From: Akkermansia sp.
GTDB lineage: Bacteria > Verrucomicrobiota > Verrucomicrobiia > Verrucomicrobiales > Akkermansiaceae
Assembly (NCBI GenBank): GCA_030525455.1
Contig: JAUNER010000005.1
Span: 43,830 to 107,829 of the forward strand
Reading direction: 5' to 3'
Length of the DNA stretch: 64,000 nt
Translations under genes and position numbers: made by a program
Shown here: positions 1 through 10,412 of the stretch, piece after piece
Numbering within the stretch: the first letter of the stretch is position 1
How the letters are laid out: each line of letters opens with the position of its first letter
The notes under the pieces: generated by a model
Told to the model about the DNA's origin: nothing
Database searches by the model: none
Seen by the model: the letters and a program-made list of their open reading frames with translations, nothing else

Positions 1-1287
1 ATGGAAGTGGCTAAGATGCGTGCAGCTCGCGTGCTCTGGGCTAAACTCATCAAGCAGTTTAATCCGAAGAATCCGAAGTCTTTGGCTCTTCGTACCCACT
101 CTCAGACATCCGGTTGGTCATTGACTGAACAAGACCCATTCAATAACGTGACTCGTACATGTATTGAAGCATTGGCTGCTTCTTGCGGTCATACTCAGTC
201 ATTGCACACCAACTCATTAGACGAAGCTATTGCTTTGCCTACTGACTTCTCTGCTCGCATTGCTCGTAACACTCAGCTTCATTTGCAAGATGAAACGAGC
301 ATCTGTAAGGTTATTGACCCATGGGGTGGTTCTTACTATGTGGAATACCTCACCAACGAACTTATTCGTAAGGGGTGGGCTCACCTTCAGGAAGTGGAAA
401 AACTCGGCGGTATGGCTAAGGCTATCGAAACCGGTCTGCCCAAGATGCGTATCGAAGAAGCTGCCGCTCGTCGTCAGGCTGCTATTGACTCCGGTGCTGA
501 ACCTATCATCGGTGTGAATAAGTACCGTTTGGAACAGGAAGAAGAAATCGAAATTCTCGAAGTGGATAATACCACCGTTCGTGAAGCTCAGATTGCTCGC
601 TTGCAGAAGCTTCGTGCAGAACGTGATTCTGCTGCTTGTGAAGCTGCTCTGGAAGCTCTTTCTGAATGTGCCCGTACCGGTGAGGGGAACTTGCTTGATC
701 TTGCTATTAAGGCTGCTAAGGCTCGTGCTTCTCTCGGTGAAATCTCTGACGCTCTCGAAAAACACTTCGGTCGTCACAAAGCTCCAATCAAACTTATTAC
801 TGGTGTGTACGCTCAAGCCTACGGTAAAGACCCATTGGTAGAAGGTGTTCGTAAGAAGACCGATGAATTCGCAGAACGTACTGGTCGTCGTCCTCGTATC
901 CTTGTTGCTAAGATGGGGCAGGATGGTCATGACCGTGGTGCAAAGGTGGTTTCTTCCGCTTATGCAGACCTTGGTTTCGACGTTGACGTTGGTCCTCTCT
1001 TCCAGACTCCGGAAGAAACTGCCAAGATGGCTATCGAAAACGACGTTCATATGATTGGTATGAGTTCTCTCGCTGCCGGTCATAAGGTGCTTCTTCCTGC
1101 TCTTGTTGAAGAGCTTGAAAAGCAAGGTCGTCCGGACATCATGGTATTCTGCGGTGGGGTTATTCCTGCTCAGGACTATGACTTCTTAAGAGAACATGGT
1201 GCTGTTGCTATCTTTGGCCCGGGTACTAACGTCCCTGAAGCTGCTATGGAAATCATGGCTGCTCTGGATGAACAGTATGCCGACTAA
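1..1287 (+). CDS. Methylmalonyl-CoA mutase large subunit, 3' part (cut by window edge)
   Basis: This is the C-terminal 428 residues of the adenosylcobalamin-dependent mutase that interconverts succinyl-CoA and (R)-methylmalonyl-CoA in propionate metabolism. Full-length subunits have about 700 residues, so the gene begins upstream and the ATG at position 1 is not its start. The first ~120 residues are the end of the TIM-barrel catalytic domain ([19 protein letters not shown], then [10 protein letters not shown]). A linker leads to the B12-binding domain, which has the DxHxxG motif (D308, H310, G313) that supplies the lower axial histidine to cobalt. The codon choice (GCT, GGT, CGT) suggests high expression. 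A strong terminator follows, so it is the last gene of its operon. Confidence 0.95.
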   Translation: MEVAKMRAARVLWAKLIKQFNPKNPKSLALRTHSQTSGWSLTEQDPFNNVTRTCIEALAASCGHTQSLHTNSLDEAIALPTDFSARIARNTQLHLQDETSICKVIDPWGGSYYVEYLTNELIRKGWAHLQEVEKLGGMAKAIETGLPKMRIEEAAARRQAAIDSGAEPIIGVNKYRLEQEEEIEILEVDNTTVREAQIARLQKLRAERDSAACEAALEALSECARTGEGNLLDLAIKAAKARASLGEISDALEKHFGRHKAPIKLITGVYAQAYGKDPLVEGVRKKTDEFAERTGRRPRILVAKMGQDGHDRGAKVVSSAYADLGFDVDVGPLFQTPEETAKMAIENDVHMIGMSSLAAGHKVLLPALVEELEKQGRPDIMVFCGGVIPAQDYDFLREHGAVAIFGPGTNVPEAAMEIMAALDEQYAD

Positions 1288-1318
1288 AGATAACTCTTTG
1301 TCCTAACTGATATATTTC

Positions 1319-1362
1319 AACCCCGATTCTCCGAATTTTTTCGGTAGAGTCGGGGTTTTTTG
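1319..1362 (+). terminator. Rho-independent terminator after methylmalonyl-CoA mutase
   Basis: CCCCGATTCT pairs with AGAGTCGGGG. An inner CCGA/TCGG stem extends the hairpin, and a run of T follows. Confidence 0.9.
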
Positions 1363-1444
1363 TTTGTTTATGTAGCTTGTTGATGGATTTGAGATGTGGA
1401 ATTGGCTTTTTTTGAAAATGATTATGATTTCTTAATTATTTTCG

Positions 1445-1472
1445 TTGACATGGGTGGTCAAAGGAGTATAAT
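1445..1472 (+). promoter_or_regulatory. Consensus sigma-70 promoter of ppdK
   Basis: TTGACA (1445-1450) and TATAAT (1467-1472) are perfect hexamers with a 16-nt spacer. Transcription would start near 1479 and leave a leader of about 65 nt before the ATG at 1546. There is no clear Shine-Dalgarno sequence in front of that ATG. Confidence 0.85.
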
Positions 1473-1545
1473 TTTGCGACCCGGTTTATATAGTGATTTA
1501 TATGACATTTCGGGGAATATAACTAATTCGACTCACTAAATCGAC

Positions 1546-4269
1546 ATGTCCACCAACTCTATTAATAAGATTGTCTACTCCTTTGGCGGTGGTGCCGCTG
1601 ATGGCAATGGTAGCATGAAGAATCTCCTAGGTGGCAAGGGTGCAAACCTTGCCGAAATGGCCCGCATTGGTCTACCTGTGCCTCCCGGTTTTACTATTAC
1701 AACAGAAGTTTGTACCTACTACTACGACAATGATCGTACCTATCCTGCTCAGTTAGATGCTGACGTAAAGGCCGGTATTGCTCGCATGGAAGAATTGGTA
1801 GGTAATAAGTTTGGTGCAACAAATGCAATGCCATTGCTTGTATCCGTTCGCTCCGGTGCTCGTGAATCTATGCCGGGTATGATGGATACCATTCTTAACC
1901 TCGGTTTGAATGACGAAACCGTTGTTGCTATGGCTGAAGCTACCAACAATCCTCGTTTTGCATGGGACTGCTATCGTCGTTTCATTCAAATGTACGGTGA
2001 CGTTGTTCTTGGTGTTCAAAAGATGGAAGGTGAAGACCACGAACCATTCGAAGCTGTTATCGGTGGTCTTAAGGAAGAACGCTATGGTAAGGACATTCCT
2101 GACTCTGATTTGACACCGGAAGACTCTCAAGAGCTTGTAAAGCGTTTCAAGGCTCTTGTGAAGGAACGTACCGGTCATGATTTCCCGGTTTGCCCATGGG
2201 AACAGCTTAACGGTGCTATCGGGGCTGTATTCGGTTCATGGAATAACGACCGTGCTATCGTTTATCGTCAGAAGTACGGCATTCCTTCCGAATGGGGTAC
2301 TGCTGTAAACGTTCAAGCCATGGTATTCGGTAACACAGGTGAAGAATCCGGTTCCGGTGTGGCATTCACACGTAACCCTGCTTCCGGTGAAAACGAATTC
2401 TACGGTGAATTCCTCATGAATGCTCAGGGTGAAGACGTGGTAGCCGGTGTACGCACACCTGCTCCTGTTGCTGAATTGGCAAACGTCATGCCGGAAGCTT
2501 TCGATACTCTTTCTCAAATCCGTCAGACTCTTGAAAATCACTTCCATGATATGCAGGACTTCGAGTTCACCATCCAAGACCGCAAGGTATGGATGCTTCA
2601 GACTCGTAACGGTAAGCGCACAGGTGTTGCCGCTTTCCGTATCGCTTGCGAAATGGTGGAAGAAGGTCTCATTGACTGGAAGACAGCTGTCCGTCGTATT
2701 CCTGCTGACCAGGTTGACCAGCTTCTTACTCCTATCTTCGACCGCGACGCTATCAAGTCTGCTAAGGTTCTTACAAAGGGTCTGCCTGCAGGTCCCGGTG
2801 CAGCTACCGGTCACATTTACCTCAACGCTGAACGTTGCGTAGAAGCCGCTGATAAGGGTGAAAAGGTTATCCTTGTTCGTCTCGAAACATCTCCGGAAGA
2901 CCTTCGTGGTATGATTGCCGCTGAAGGTATCCTCACCGCTCGCGGTGGTGTTTCTTCTCACGCTGCTCTCGTTGCTCGTCAGATGGGTAAGGTTTGCGTA
3001 TGCGGTGCTGATGAAGTTGTTGTTGACTACAACAAGCGTACCGTAACTGTTGGTGATGTAACCATCCGCGAAGGCGAATATATGTCCATCGACGGTACTT
3101 CCGGTCAAGTATATGCCGGTAAGGTAGAAACTTCTCCTTCTGAAATCATTCAGGTTCTTATCTCTAAGACCATGAAGGCAGAAGACAGCCGCACCTATCA
3201 GAACTTTGCTAAGCTCATGCAGTGGTGTGACGACTGCACCAAGATGAAGGTTCGCACTAATGCTGACTCTCCTAAGCAGACAGAAAACGCTATTGCGTTC
3301 GGTGCTACCGGTATTGGTCTTTGCCGTACAGAACACATGTTCTTCGAAGGTAACCGCGTTGACTACGTTCGTGAAATGATTCTTGCAACCAAGAAGTCTG
3401 ACCGTGTAGCCGCTGTTGCTAAGCTTCTTCCATTCCAGAAGGGTGACTTCAAGGGTATCTTTAAGGCTCTTAAGGGGCTTCCGGGTACAATCCGTCTTCT
3501 TGACCCACCTCTTCACGAATTCCTTCCTCACACCAAGGAACAACAGCTTGACCTTGCTAAGAGCATCGGTATGCCAGTTGAAGTGATTATGCGCCGTGTT
3601 GATGAGTTGGAAGAATCCAACCCAATGCTCGGTCATCGTGGTTGCCGTTTAGGTATTGCTTATCCGGAAATCACAGAAATGCAGGCTCGTGCTATCTTTG
3701 AAGCTGCTGTTGAAGTTTCTCAGGAAGAAGGCTTCACTGTTGTGCCTGAAATCATGGTTCCGTTGGTTTCCTTCAAGAAGGAACTCGACATTCAGAAGGC
3801 TATCATCGACAAGGTTGCTGAACAAGTATTCGCTGAAAAGGGCATGACCCTCGAATACCTCGTTGGTACCATGATCGAAATTCCTCGTGCCGCTGTAACT
3901 GCCGATGAAATCGCTGAAACTGCTCAGTTCTTCTCCTTCGGTACAAACGACCTTACCCAGACTGGTTTGGGTATGAGCCGTGACGACGCAGGTTCCTTCT
4001 TACCTCAGTACCAGGACCTCGAAATCATCAAGAAGAACGTCTTTGCTTCCATCGACCAAGCCGGTGTTGGTAAGCTCATGAAGATTGCTTCTGAACTTGG
4101 CCGCTCCACTCGCCCGGACATCAAGCTTGGTATCTGCGGTGAACACGGTGGTGACCCTGATTCTGTGAAGTTCTGCAATACTCTCGGCCTCAGCTACGTC
4201 AGCTGCTCTCCGTTCCGCGTGCCTACTGCACGTCTTGCCGCCGCACAGGCTGCTTTGGAACAAGCCTAA
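1546..4269 (+). CDS. ppdK: Pyruvate, phosphate dikinase
   Basis: The 907-residue enzyme reversibly converts pyruvate, ATP and phosphate to phosphoenolpyruvate, AMP and PPi, linking glycolysis and gluconeogenesis in many anaerobes. The N-terminal nucleotide-binding domain carries [20 protein letters not shown]. The central swivelling domain has the phosphohistidine motif [12 protein letters not shown]. The C-terminal TIM barrel, which binds pyruvate/PEP, ends with [13 protein letters not shown] and a conserved SPFRVPTAR tail. Length and domain order match the family. It is a single-gene unit between a consensus promoter and a terminator, and its strongly biased codons suggest high expression. 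Confidence 0.98.
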   Translation: MSTNSINKIVYSFGGGAADGNGSMKNLLGGKGANLAEMARIGLPVPPGFTITTEVCTYYYDNDRTYPAQLDADVKAGIARMEELVGNKFGATNAMPLLVSVRSGARESMPGMMDTILNLGLNDETVVAMAEATNNPRFAWDCYRRFIQMYGDVVLGVQKMEGEDHEPFEAVIGGLKEERYGKDIPDSDLTPEDSQELVKRFKALVKERTGHDFPVCPWEQLNGAIGAVFGSWNNDRAIVYRQKYGIPSEWGTAVNVQAMVFGNTGEESGSGVAFTRNPASGENEFYGEFLMNAQGEDVVAGVRTPAPVAELANVMPEAFDTLSQIRQTLENHFHDMQDFEFTIQDRKVWMLQTRNGKRTGVAAFRIACEMVEEGLIDWKTAVRRIPADQVDQLLTPIFDRDAIKSAKVLTKGLPAGPGAATGHIYLNAERCVEAADKGEKVILVRLETSPEDLRGMIAAEGILTARGGVSSHAALVARQMGKVCVCGADEVVVDYNKRTVTVGDVTIREGEYMSIDGTSGQVYAGKVETSPSEIIQVLISKTMKAEDSRTYQNFAKLMQWCDDCTKMKVRTNADSPKQTENAIAFGATGIGLCRTEHMFFEGNRVDYVREMILATKKSDRVAAVAKLLPFQKGDFKGIFKALKGLPGTIRLLDPPLHEFLPHTKEQQLDLAKSIGMPVEVIMRRVDELEESNPMLGHRGCRLGIAYPEITEMQARAIFEAAVEVSQEEGFTVVPEIMVPLVSFKKELDIQKAIIDKVAEQVFAEKGMTLEYLVGTMIEIPRAAVTADEIAETAQFFSFGTNDLTQTGLGMSRDDAGSFLPQYQDLEIIKKNVFASIDQAGVGKLMKIASELGRSTRPDIKLGICGEHGGDPDSVKFCNTLGLSYVSCSPFRVPTARLAAAQAALEQA

Positions 4270-4300
4270 GAGTTTCGCGTTCTGACAAATTTGCATTCAG

Positions 4301-4333
4301 CCCGTGGTTCTTTTCAGAGCCACGGGTTTTTTA
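4301..4333 (+). terminator. Rho-independent terminator after ppdK
   Basis: CCCGTGGTTCT and AGAGCCACGGG form an 11-bp stem with a 4-nt loop, followed by six T. Confidence 0.92.
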
Positions 4334-4369
4334 TGCCTTGTTTTGGAGGTTGCAAAATCAGAAAGATGG

Positions 4370-4375
4370 TATAAT
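4370..4375 (+). promoter_or_regulatory. -10 box of the OsmC-like gene, leaderless arrangement
   Basis: A perfect TATAAT ends 8 nt before the ATG at 4384, so transcription would start at or next to the start codon. No good -35 hexamer is found at 17 nt; TTGCAA at 4350-4355 gives only a 14-nt spacer. Confidence 0.5.
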
Positions 4376-4383
4376 ATCACTTT

Positions 4384-4791
4384 ATGGTAAAATCCACGAC
4401 AATTTATGAAGGCGGCTTGCACTGTTCCCTGGTGCATGAACCCTCCGGTGCAATGGTTGCTACAGATGCTCCGGTAGATAATAATGGCAAAGGTGAAGCC
4501 TTTTCTCCCACAGATTTGGTTGGTGCCGCTCTCGCTGCTTGTATGTCCACTATCATGGGCATTGTGGCCGCTCGCAAGGGCATTGCTCTTGAAGGGATGA
4601 AAGTTGAGGTCGCTAAGCACATGAGTGCTGACCCTCGTCGCATAGGTAAGCTCGAAGTAGTTATTAATGTGCCTCTTCCGGCTGACCACCCTGACCGCCA
4701 AATGCTCGAAAATGCCGCCCTTGCTTGCCCCGTTAAGCAAAGTCTGCATCCGGATATCGAAATTCCTATCACTTGGAATTGGCTGGGCTAA
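4384..4791 (+). CDS. OsmC/Ohr family redox protein
   Basis: A 135-residue protein of the OsmC/Ohr family, which reduces organic or fatty-acid hydroperoxides with a pair of cysteines. Both conserved cysteines are visible, one in the central helix (ALAACMSTI) and one in ALACPVKQSL. The FSPTDLVGAALAACM stretch is the typical helix start. The length is normal for the OsmC/YhfA-like subgroup. The gene stands alone between terminators. The exact substrate (peroxide or other thiol-reactive compound) cannot be told from sequence. A TATAAT box lies only 8 nt upstream of the start, so the mRNA may be leaderless. Confidence 0.88.
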   Translation: MVKSTTIYEGGLHCSLVHEPSGAMVATDAPVDNNGKGEAFSPTDLVGAALAACMSTIMGIVAARKGIALEGMKVEVAKHMSADPRRIGKLEVVINVPLPADHPDRQMLENAALACPVKQSLHPDIEIPITWNWLG

Positions 4792-4817
4792 TTCACTAAA
4801 ACATCTTTTTTCCCTCT

Positions 4818-4853
4818 CGTCGGTAAGGATATCCCTTATCGACGATTTTTTTT
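4818..4853 (+). terminator. Rho-independent terminator after OsmC-like gene
   Basis: CGTCGGTAAGG pairs with CCTTATCGACG (11 bp, one G-T pair) around a 5-nt loop, followed by eight T after one A. Confidence 0.88.
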
Positions 4854-4978
4854 GGTGACATTGAGTATAATCTTGTTTACTTGGCCCTAGTATCTTGCAG
4901 GAATTATAGGATCTTGAATAAAATGGGGGGGGCGTGGCATCGTTCAGCAAATTATTTTTAATTTTTAAGGAGACACTC

Positions 4979-5035
4979 ATGATGTGGGCTGTAGACTTAT
5001 CTTTCAGTATTAGTAGTAGTTGGCATAAAAGATAG
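4979..5035 (+). CDS. Possible 18-residue leader peptide upstream of mutS
   Basis: A short frame (MMWAVDLSFSISSSWHKR) begins 6 nt after AAGGAG, one of the few good Shine-Dalgarno sequences in the window. It ends 60 nt before mutS. It matches no family known to me and could be chance. It is listed because its ribosome-binding site is much better than that of most real genes here. Confidence 0.25.
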   Translation: MMWAVDLSFSISSSWHKR

Positions 5036-5095
5036 AAGAGGTCGGATTAGGAACTTGATATTTGGGGGGGATTGGAGTAGTCTCTGCGAGTACGT

Positions 5096-7600
5096 ATGAG
5101 TAAGCAAAGCACTAGCACTACACCTATGATGGAGCAGTACCTAAGGATGAAAAAAGGGCTGCCGAGTGATGTGCTTTTGTTCTTTAGATTAGGTGACTTT
5201 TACGAAATGTTTTTTGAGGATGCCAAAGAAGCGGCATCGATTTTGGGGCTGACCTTGACAAGGCGTCAGGGTATACCCATGTGCGGTGTGCCGCACCATA
5301 GTGCAGAGGGGTACATTGGGCGGTTGGTAAAGAGTGGTAAGCGAGTGGCTATCGCTGAACAGACATCAACCCCACAGCCGGGGAAGTTGGTGGAACGCGA
5401 ATTATCGCGAGTGATTTCTGCCGGTACTTTGGCTGATTTGAATTTACTGGATTCAGGACGGCATAATTACATTGTGTCCGTATATAGGGAAAAGAAGCAA
5501 TTTGGCTTAGCCTGTGTGGACCATACGACGGGGGAATTTTCTGTAGCTCAGTTTGATAATAAGGAGTTGCTGAGGGATGAGCTGATGCGGATTAGTCCAT
5601 CTGAGGTACTGGTGAGTGATGAGCAGGTAGAGGAGTTTGCGGAGATTCAGGCGACATTGTACTATGATGGTTATACTTTCTTGCCAGCTACGGCCGTACC
5701 GAGTTTGTTGAGTCATTTTCGGGTGCATTCGCTAGATGGGTTTGGGTGTGCAGAAATGACGGCGGCACTGGGGGCGGCCGGTGCAATTTTGCATTATTTA
5801 ACATATCAGCTTAGACGTGGGGTAGAGCATTTACGTCGCTTATCTGTGCGAGGAACGGAGCAGTCTGTGCTGATAGACCAAGCCAGTCAACGGAATTTAG
5901 ATTTGGTGGATTCACGTGGTGGAGTGAAGCTTTCGCTACTGGGTACATTAGATAGGACGAGTACGCCCATGGGGGCTAGAAAACTTCGAGATTGGGTACT
6001 GCATCCATTGGCTGATTTAGAGAAGTTACTTGCTCGGCAGGATGTGATAGCCAGATTGCTTGCGGAACCCTATCTGATGAGCAAACTTAGAGAAAGTTTG
6101 AAAAACGTGCGGGACATGGAGCGACTGACCGGACGCATTTCTCAGGGGGCAGGGAATGCTCGTGATTTACAGGCATTGGCGATGTCATTAGGGCGAATTC
6201 CGGCATTGAGGGAAGATTTGATGGCCTTAGGCGATGGTGGTGTATTGTTGGCCGGTATAAAGGAACGCATGGGGCAATTTGATGAGTTGGTTGATTTATT
6301 GCATCGAGCTTTGGTAGACGAACCACCGGTGACGATTAAGGAAGGTGGAATCATTCGTGAAGGGTATCATGCCGGGTTGGATGAGTTACGTGTGGCATCA
6401 AGAGACGGGAAAGCATGGTTGGCACAACTACAAGAGAAAGAAAGAAAGAGAACAGGTATTGATTCCCTGAAAATTCGTTTCAATAATGTTTTTGGCTATT
6501 ATATAGAAGTTACTAAGTCTCATTATGATAAAGTGCCGGATGACTACCAGCGAAAGCAAACGCTGGTGAATGCCGAGCGATTTATCACCCCTGAGCTAAA
6601 GCAGATGGAAAACACCATCCTTGGGGCAGATGAGCGGTCTAGGCAACTGGAGTATGAGCAATTTGTTTTGCTCAGAGAGGAAGTAGGGAGGCATATTGAC
6701 GGTATACAGATAACGGCAGATGCCATGGCTGATTTAGACGTGCTTCTGGCTTTGGCAGAGGTGGCTCAGCTGTATGGGTATAGTCGCCCGGTGCTGGATG
6801 ATTCACAAATATTAAAAATCGTCAATGGGCGACATCCTGTGATTGAGCAGAGTCTCAACGGTGAAAGTTTCGTGCCGAATGATACGATGCTTGAACCAAC
6901 AGAAAATCGTTTGATTTTACTTACCGGACCGAACATGGCCGGTAAGAGTACATACATCCGTCAGGTAGCTCTTATCACGCTCATGGCACAGATGGGGGCA
7001 TACGTTCCGGCGGAGTTTGCTCATATTGGGTTAGTGGATCGCATATTTTGTCGAGTAGGTGCAAGTGATGATTTGGCCCGCGGACAGTCAACCTTTATGG
7101 TAGAAATGAGTGAAACTTCTCTCATTCTCAACAATGCCACGGAGCGTTCTCTGATAATACTCGATGAAATTGGTCGAGGAACGGCGACATTTGATGGTTT
7201 GTCTATTGCTTGGGCAGTAGCAGAGCATTTACATGATGTGTTGAAGTCCCGCACCTTATTTGCCACGCATTACCATGAATTGACCGATTTGGCAAATTCA
7301 CGTCCTGCTGTGCAGAATTACAATGTGGCGGTGCGAGAATGGAAAGAGGAAATTGTCTTTTTGCGAAAAATCATCCCAGGTGCGGCTGATAAGTCGTATG
7401 GTATTCAGGTAGCCAGACTGGCAGGGATGCCTGCTGTCATCGTGGAACGAGCCAAGGCCATACTATCTCATCTGGAAATGAATTCCACCCGACCAGCGAA
7501 AAAAGAACGCAGTATGCGAGCCTCTGAGCCAAAGGCAAAAAATACAGATATGGACGATGATATGCCAACGGGGCGGTATGCACAGTTGGAGTTGTTTTAA
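5096..7600 (+). CDS. mutS: DNA mismatch repair protein MutS
   Basis: The 834-residue ATPase recognises mismatches and small loops and starts mismatch repair. The mismatch-reading Phe-x-Glu motif is present (F35-Y36-E37 in RLGDFYEMFF). The connector, lever and clamp domains follow. The C-terminal ATPase has Walker A GPNMAGKST near residue 612, Walker B LIILDEIGRGT and the FATHYHEL motif. Length is close to the usual ~850 residues. Codon use is much less biased than in ppdK, which suggests low expression. The exonuclease gene starts 6 nt after the stop, so the two are probably co-transcribed. No mutL lies nearby. Confidence 0.98.
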   Translation: MSKQSTSTTPMMEQYLRMKKGLPSDVLLFFRLGDFYEMFFEDAKEAASILGLTLTRRQGIPMCGVPHHSAEGYIGRLVKSGKRVAIAEQTSTPQPGKLVERELSRVISAGTLADLNLLDSGRHNYIVSVYREKKQFGLACVDHTTGEFSVAQFDNKELLRDELMRISPSEVLVSDEQVEEFAEIQATLYYDGYTFLPATAVPSLLSHFRVHSLDGFGCAEMTAALGAAGAILHYLTYQLRRGVEHLRRLSVRGTEQSVLIDQASQRNLDLVDSRGGVKLSLLGTLDRTSTPMGARKLRDWVLHPLADLEKLLARQDVIARLLAEPYLMSKLRESLKNVRDMERLTGRISQGAGNARDLQALAMSLGRIPALREDLMALGDGGVLLAGIKERMGQFDELVDLLHRALVDEPPVTIKEGGIIREGYHAGLDELRVASRDGKAWLAQLQEKERKRTGIDSLKIRFNNVFGYYIEVTKSHYDKVPDDYQRKQTLVNAERFITPELKQMENTILGADERSRQLEYEQFVLLREEVGRHIDGIQITADAMADLDVLLALAEVAQLYGYSRPVLDDSQILKIVNGRHPVIEQSLNGESFVPNDTMLEPTENRLILLTGPNMAGKSTYIRQVALITLMAQMGAYVPAEFAHIGLVDRIFCRVGASDDLARGQSTFMVEMSETSLILNNATERSLIILDEIGRGTATFDGLSIAWAVAEHLHDVLKSRTLFATHYHELTDLANSRPAVQNYNVAVREWKEEIVFLRKIIPGAADKSYGIQVARLAGMPAVIVERAKAILSHLEMNSTRPAKKERSMRASEPKAKNTDMDDDMPTGRYAQLELF

Positions 7601-7606
7601 TGGATT

Positions 7607-8197
7607 ATGTTGGGTGATTTGCCTATTTCAGAATTAAGATTTGCGGCGATAGATTTTGAATCTGCCGGTGCAACACGTGGTGACACCGACCAGCCTGTGC
7701 AGATAGGCATAGCTCATGGGCGATTATTGTTTGATGAACCGGAGCTGTGGGTTTCATACATTGCCACAGATAAACCTGTGTTGTGGAGCGCATCGCAAGT
7801 ACATGGAATTACTACAGAAATGTTGGCTGATGCCCCGAGTTTTGTTTCGCTCTGGCCGGAAATAAAAAAGCGGCTTGAGGGAGCAGTTGTCGTCGGGCAT
7901 AACCCTGCTACAGAGAGAAAATTTCTACGACGATTTCCCGGACATGGCTTTGGTCCGTGGATAGATACTTTGGCCTTGGGGAGGATGTGTGTACCAGGGC
8001 TGGCTGATTATTCTTTATCAACGTTGGCAGAGGCTCTCGGGGTGGTGGATGAACTTCATAGTTATCTGCCACATAAACAATGGCACGATGCCCTGTACGA
8101 TGCCCTGGCAAGTTTGTTAGTACTGCGATTTTTGGTAAAGGAACTACGATTGGAGTCGCATCCTTTATCTGTACTGGGAAAAGCGGTGTTAAAGTGA
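7607..8197 (+). CDS. DnaQ-like 3'-5' exonuclease domain protein
   Basis: A 196-residue DEDDh-type exonuclease related to the DNA polymerase III epsilon proofreading subunit. The Exo I acidic pair is in AAIDFES, Exo II in VVVGHNPATERK, and Exo III in HDALYDAL, where the histidine and last aspartate complete the site. It lies directly after mutS, so a role in removing mismatched strands or in general DNA repair is plausible, but that is inferred from position only. An overlapping ATG at 7600 is in another frame and stops at once. A bidirectional terminator follows. Confidence 0.85.
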   Translation: MLGDLPISELRFAAIDFESAGATRGDTDQPVQIGIAHGRLLFDEPELWVSYIATDKPVLWSASQVHGITTEMLADAPSFVSLWPEIKKRLEGAVVVGHNPATERKFLRRFPGHGFGPWIDTLALGRMCVPGLADYSLSTLAEALGVVDELHSYLPHKQWHDALYDALASLLVLRFLVKELRLESHPLSVLGKAVLK

Positions 8198-8237
8198 ATT
8201 TTTTTGAGTTTTCTTATTTTGAAAAAAGATAAAAAAT

Positions 8238-8270
8238 GCCCCATGTGATAGAAGTCACACGGGGCGTTTT
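8238..8270. terminator. Bidirectional terminator between exonuclease and rpiB-glyA genes
   Basis: GCCCCaTGTGA pairs with TCACAcGGGGC around a 6-nt loop. T-rich stretches lie on the + strand side (GTTTTGTT) and, more strongly, on the - strand side (ATTTTTTATC), so both convergent genes can end here. Confidence 0.85.
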
Positions 8271-8296
8271 GTTAGAAAGTTAGCTAATTAGATGAA

Positions 8297-9985
8297 TTAG
8301 CGAGGAAGAGGGAACTGACGATTAAAGGCAGAAATTTCTGCTTTTAACTGAGCAAAACCTTCCGGATTCGGGCAGACTTGTTCACCGGCATAAAGAGCCA
8401 AGGCACGAGCGATGAATTCAGCAACTTGCTCAACGTCTTTTTCCTTCATTCCACGTGTAGTAACAGCAGGAGTACCAATGCGGATACCAGAAGGCTTCAT
8501 TGGAGAACCGGTGTCGAAGGGGATGGCATTCTTATTCACAGTAATGCCAACGCGGTCGAGTGCTTCCTGAGCATCTGCACCATTTAAGTTTTTATTGCGA
8601 AGGTCAACCATGAATACATGGTTATCTGTACCACCGGAAACAATGCGGAAGCCGAGTTCCTGCATTTTTGCGGCCATAGCCTTGGCGTTGCTAACTACTT
8701 GGGCTGCGTATTCCTTGAATTCAGGCTTCAGAGCTTCGCCGAAGCAAGCTGCTTTTGCGGCAATAACGTGCATGAGCGGACCACCCTGCATGCCCGGGAA
8801 GAGAGATGCATCTAACTTCTTGGCAAATTCCTCACGACAAATCACGAAACCACCACGTGGGCCACGAAGAGATTTGTGTGTGGTTGAGGCTACAAAGTCA
8901 GCATGTGGTACCGGATTCGGGTGCTGACCACCAGCCACAAGACCGGCGATGTGAGCCATGTCTACAAACAAGTAAGCACCACAAGCCTTTGCAATCTGAC
9001 CAATGCGTTCAAAATCAATTGTGCGAGAGTAGGCACTAGCACCGGCAGTAATCATGTTTGGCTTCACTTCCATGGCGAGTTTTTCCAAAGCGTCGTAATC
9101 GAGAGCTTCAGTATTTGGGTCTACGCCATAGTGAACGACATTGTAGAGTTTACCGGAGAAATTAGCCTTATGACCATGAGTGAGGTGACCACCATGAGCA
9201 AGGTCCATTGTGAGGATGGTATCACCCGGTTTAAGCACGGAGAAGTAAACAGACATATTTGCCTGAGAACCGGAGTGAGCCTGAACGTTGGCGTGGTCAC
9301 CGCCGAAAATCTTAAGAACGCGATCGATAGCGAGTTGTTCAACCTTATCGACGCATTCGCAACCACCGTACCAGCGTTTTGCCGGGTAACCTTCAGCATA
9401 TTTATTGGTGAGCAGAGAGCCCTGAGCCTCGCGAACTGCCGGAGAAGCAAAGTTTTCAGAAGCAATAAGCTCAATGTTGTTGGTTTGGCGATTTTTTTCT
9501 TCTTCAATGTAAGCGGCTAATTCCGGGTCGCTTGTTAAGAGAGCAGAACCGGAAGCTTTATTGACACGGCGTTCATGACGATCGCCTTCAAATTCAGCTT
9601 CTAACCAAGCTTCGAGAACTTCATCAACGTTTTCCTTAGTAACATTAGCAGCGGCCAAACAAAGGATATTTGAGTTATTGTGCTGGCGAGAAAGGGAAGC
9701 ATAGGCGGGAGTGCGACAAAGAGCTGCACGAACGCCAACCCAGCGGTTAGCCGCAATGCTCATACCGATACCGGAACGACAAATTAAAATGCCTCTATCG
9801 AATGTGCCATCTGCTACTCTGGAAGCAACAGCGTTGGCGTAATCAGAATAGTCACAAGATGTTTTCGTCATCGGCCCCATGTCTGTAACGTCGTACCCCC
9901 ATGAGGTGAGTAATTCTACAACTTTTTCTTTAAGATCTACACCGGCATGGTCTGAGCCGATTGCAATTTTATATGTTGTGTTCAT
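8297..9985 (-). CDS. Fused ribose-5-phosphate isomerase B / serine hydroxymethyltransferase
   Basis: One 562-residue frame joins two complete enzymes. Residues 1 to ~145 are RpiB, which interconverts ribose-5-P and ribulose-5-P: SDHAG near the start, the active-site cysteine C69 in [16 protein letters not shown], and SRQHNNSN. The usual CGTG is CRSG here. Residues ~147-562 are GlyA, the PLP enzyme that converts serine and tetrahydrofolate to glycine and 5,10-methylene-THF. It has [16 protein letters not shown], the PLP lysine K371 in [13 protein letters not shown], and the expected C-terminus. No stop or restart lies at the junction. A weak promoter (TTGCCT, 17 nt, CAAAAT) lies upstream. The gene stands alone. 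Confidence 0.95.
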   Translation of the reverse strand: MNTTYKIAIGSDHAGVDLKEKVVELLTSWGYDVTDMGPMTKTSCDYSDYANAVASRVADGTFDRGILICRSGIGMSIAANRWVGVRAALCRTPAYASLSRQHNNSNILCLAAANVTKENVDEVLEAWLEAEFEGDRHERRVNKASGSALLTSDPELAAYIEEEKNRQTNNIELIASENFASPAVREAQGSLLTNKYAEGYPAKRWYGGCECVDKVEQLAIDRVLKIFGGDHANVQAHSGSQANMSVYFSVLKPGDTILTMDLAHGGHLTHGHKANFSGKLYNVVHYGVDPNTEALDYDALEKLAMEVKPNMITAGASAYSRTIDFERIGQIAKACGAYLFVDMAHIAGLVAGGQHPNPVPHADFVASTTHKSLRGPRGGFVICREEFAKKLDASLFPGMQGGPLMHVIAAKAACFGEALKPEFKEYAAQVVSNAKAMAAKMQELGFRIVSGGTDNHVFMVDLRNKNLNGADAQEALDRVGITVNKNAIPFDTGSPMKPSGIRIGTPAVTTRGMKEKDVEQVAEFIARALALYAGEQVCPNPEGFAQLKAEISAFNRQFPLPR

Positions 9986-10412
9986 GATTAATGCTCGGAA
10001 TGAGGACGAGAATTTTGCCTTATTTATTCTTTATAGGCAAGCCCTAGATAGGCTCATGCCACACAATGTGAGAGAACGTTAATCGAATAAAGCACGGACA
10101 AAGAGAATGTAGAGAGATGTGATGTAAATCAGATAAAAATTGCAATGAGCGTTGGCGTGTGACCTTCGTCTATGAGCATATGTGGATAATGATGGATATG
10201 TGCCATCACTTCATAGGCTTATACCCCCCTATTATTTCTAAATAAGGGAATTTTTAATGTAAGCAAAGAGGAAATAAATACAGACAATGTGATAAAATAG
10301 GGAAAAATAAAAAATTCCATCGTTAGTACAGTTTATCACATGTGCAGTGAAAAAGCCCTCTTTTCACAGAGGGCTTTTTGTGTAGAGAACTGGGTGAGGA
10401 AAGATGTTCTAG
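9986..10412. other. Gene-free gap between divergent-side leader of rpiB-glyA and end of prc
   Basis: The interval holds the presumed rpiB-glyA promoter next to 9985, an AT-rich stretch, and a terminator at 10350-10379. I see no convincing small gene or RNA between them. Confidence 0.6.
10350..10379. terminator. Terminator downstream of prc
   Basis: AAAAAGCCCTCT and AGAGGGCTTTTT form a symmetric stem-loop with A/T runs on both sides, so it can work in either direction. The likely user is the - strand protease gene that ends at 10413. Confidence 0.88.

Larger units (their letters stand above)
4792..5095 (+). other. Gene-poor gap upstream of mutS
   Basis: After the terminator at 4818-4853 there is a TATAAT at 4866-4871 without a convincing -35. 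Two G runs follow (eight G at 4925-4932, seven G at 5064-5070). Between them a good Shine-Dalgarno sequence AAGGAG (4967-4972) precedes a very short reading frame (4979-5035). No larger gene is seen. Confidence 0.6.

Noticed and set aside
217..1125. Long - strand frame opposite methylmalonyl-CoA mutase
   Set aside because: It is a mirror of a highly codon-biased gene on the + strand and shows no protein-family features.
2236..3636. 466-codon - strand frame inside ppdK
   Set aside because: Composition (rich in Phe, Thr, His) is that of an antisense shadow of biased + strand codons.
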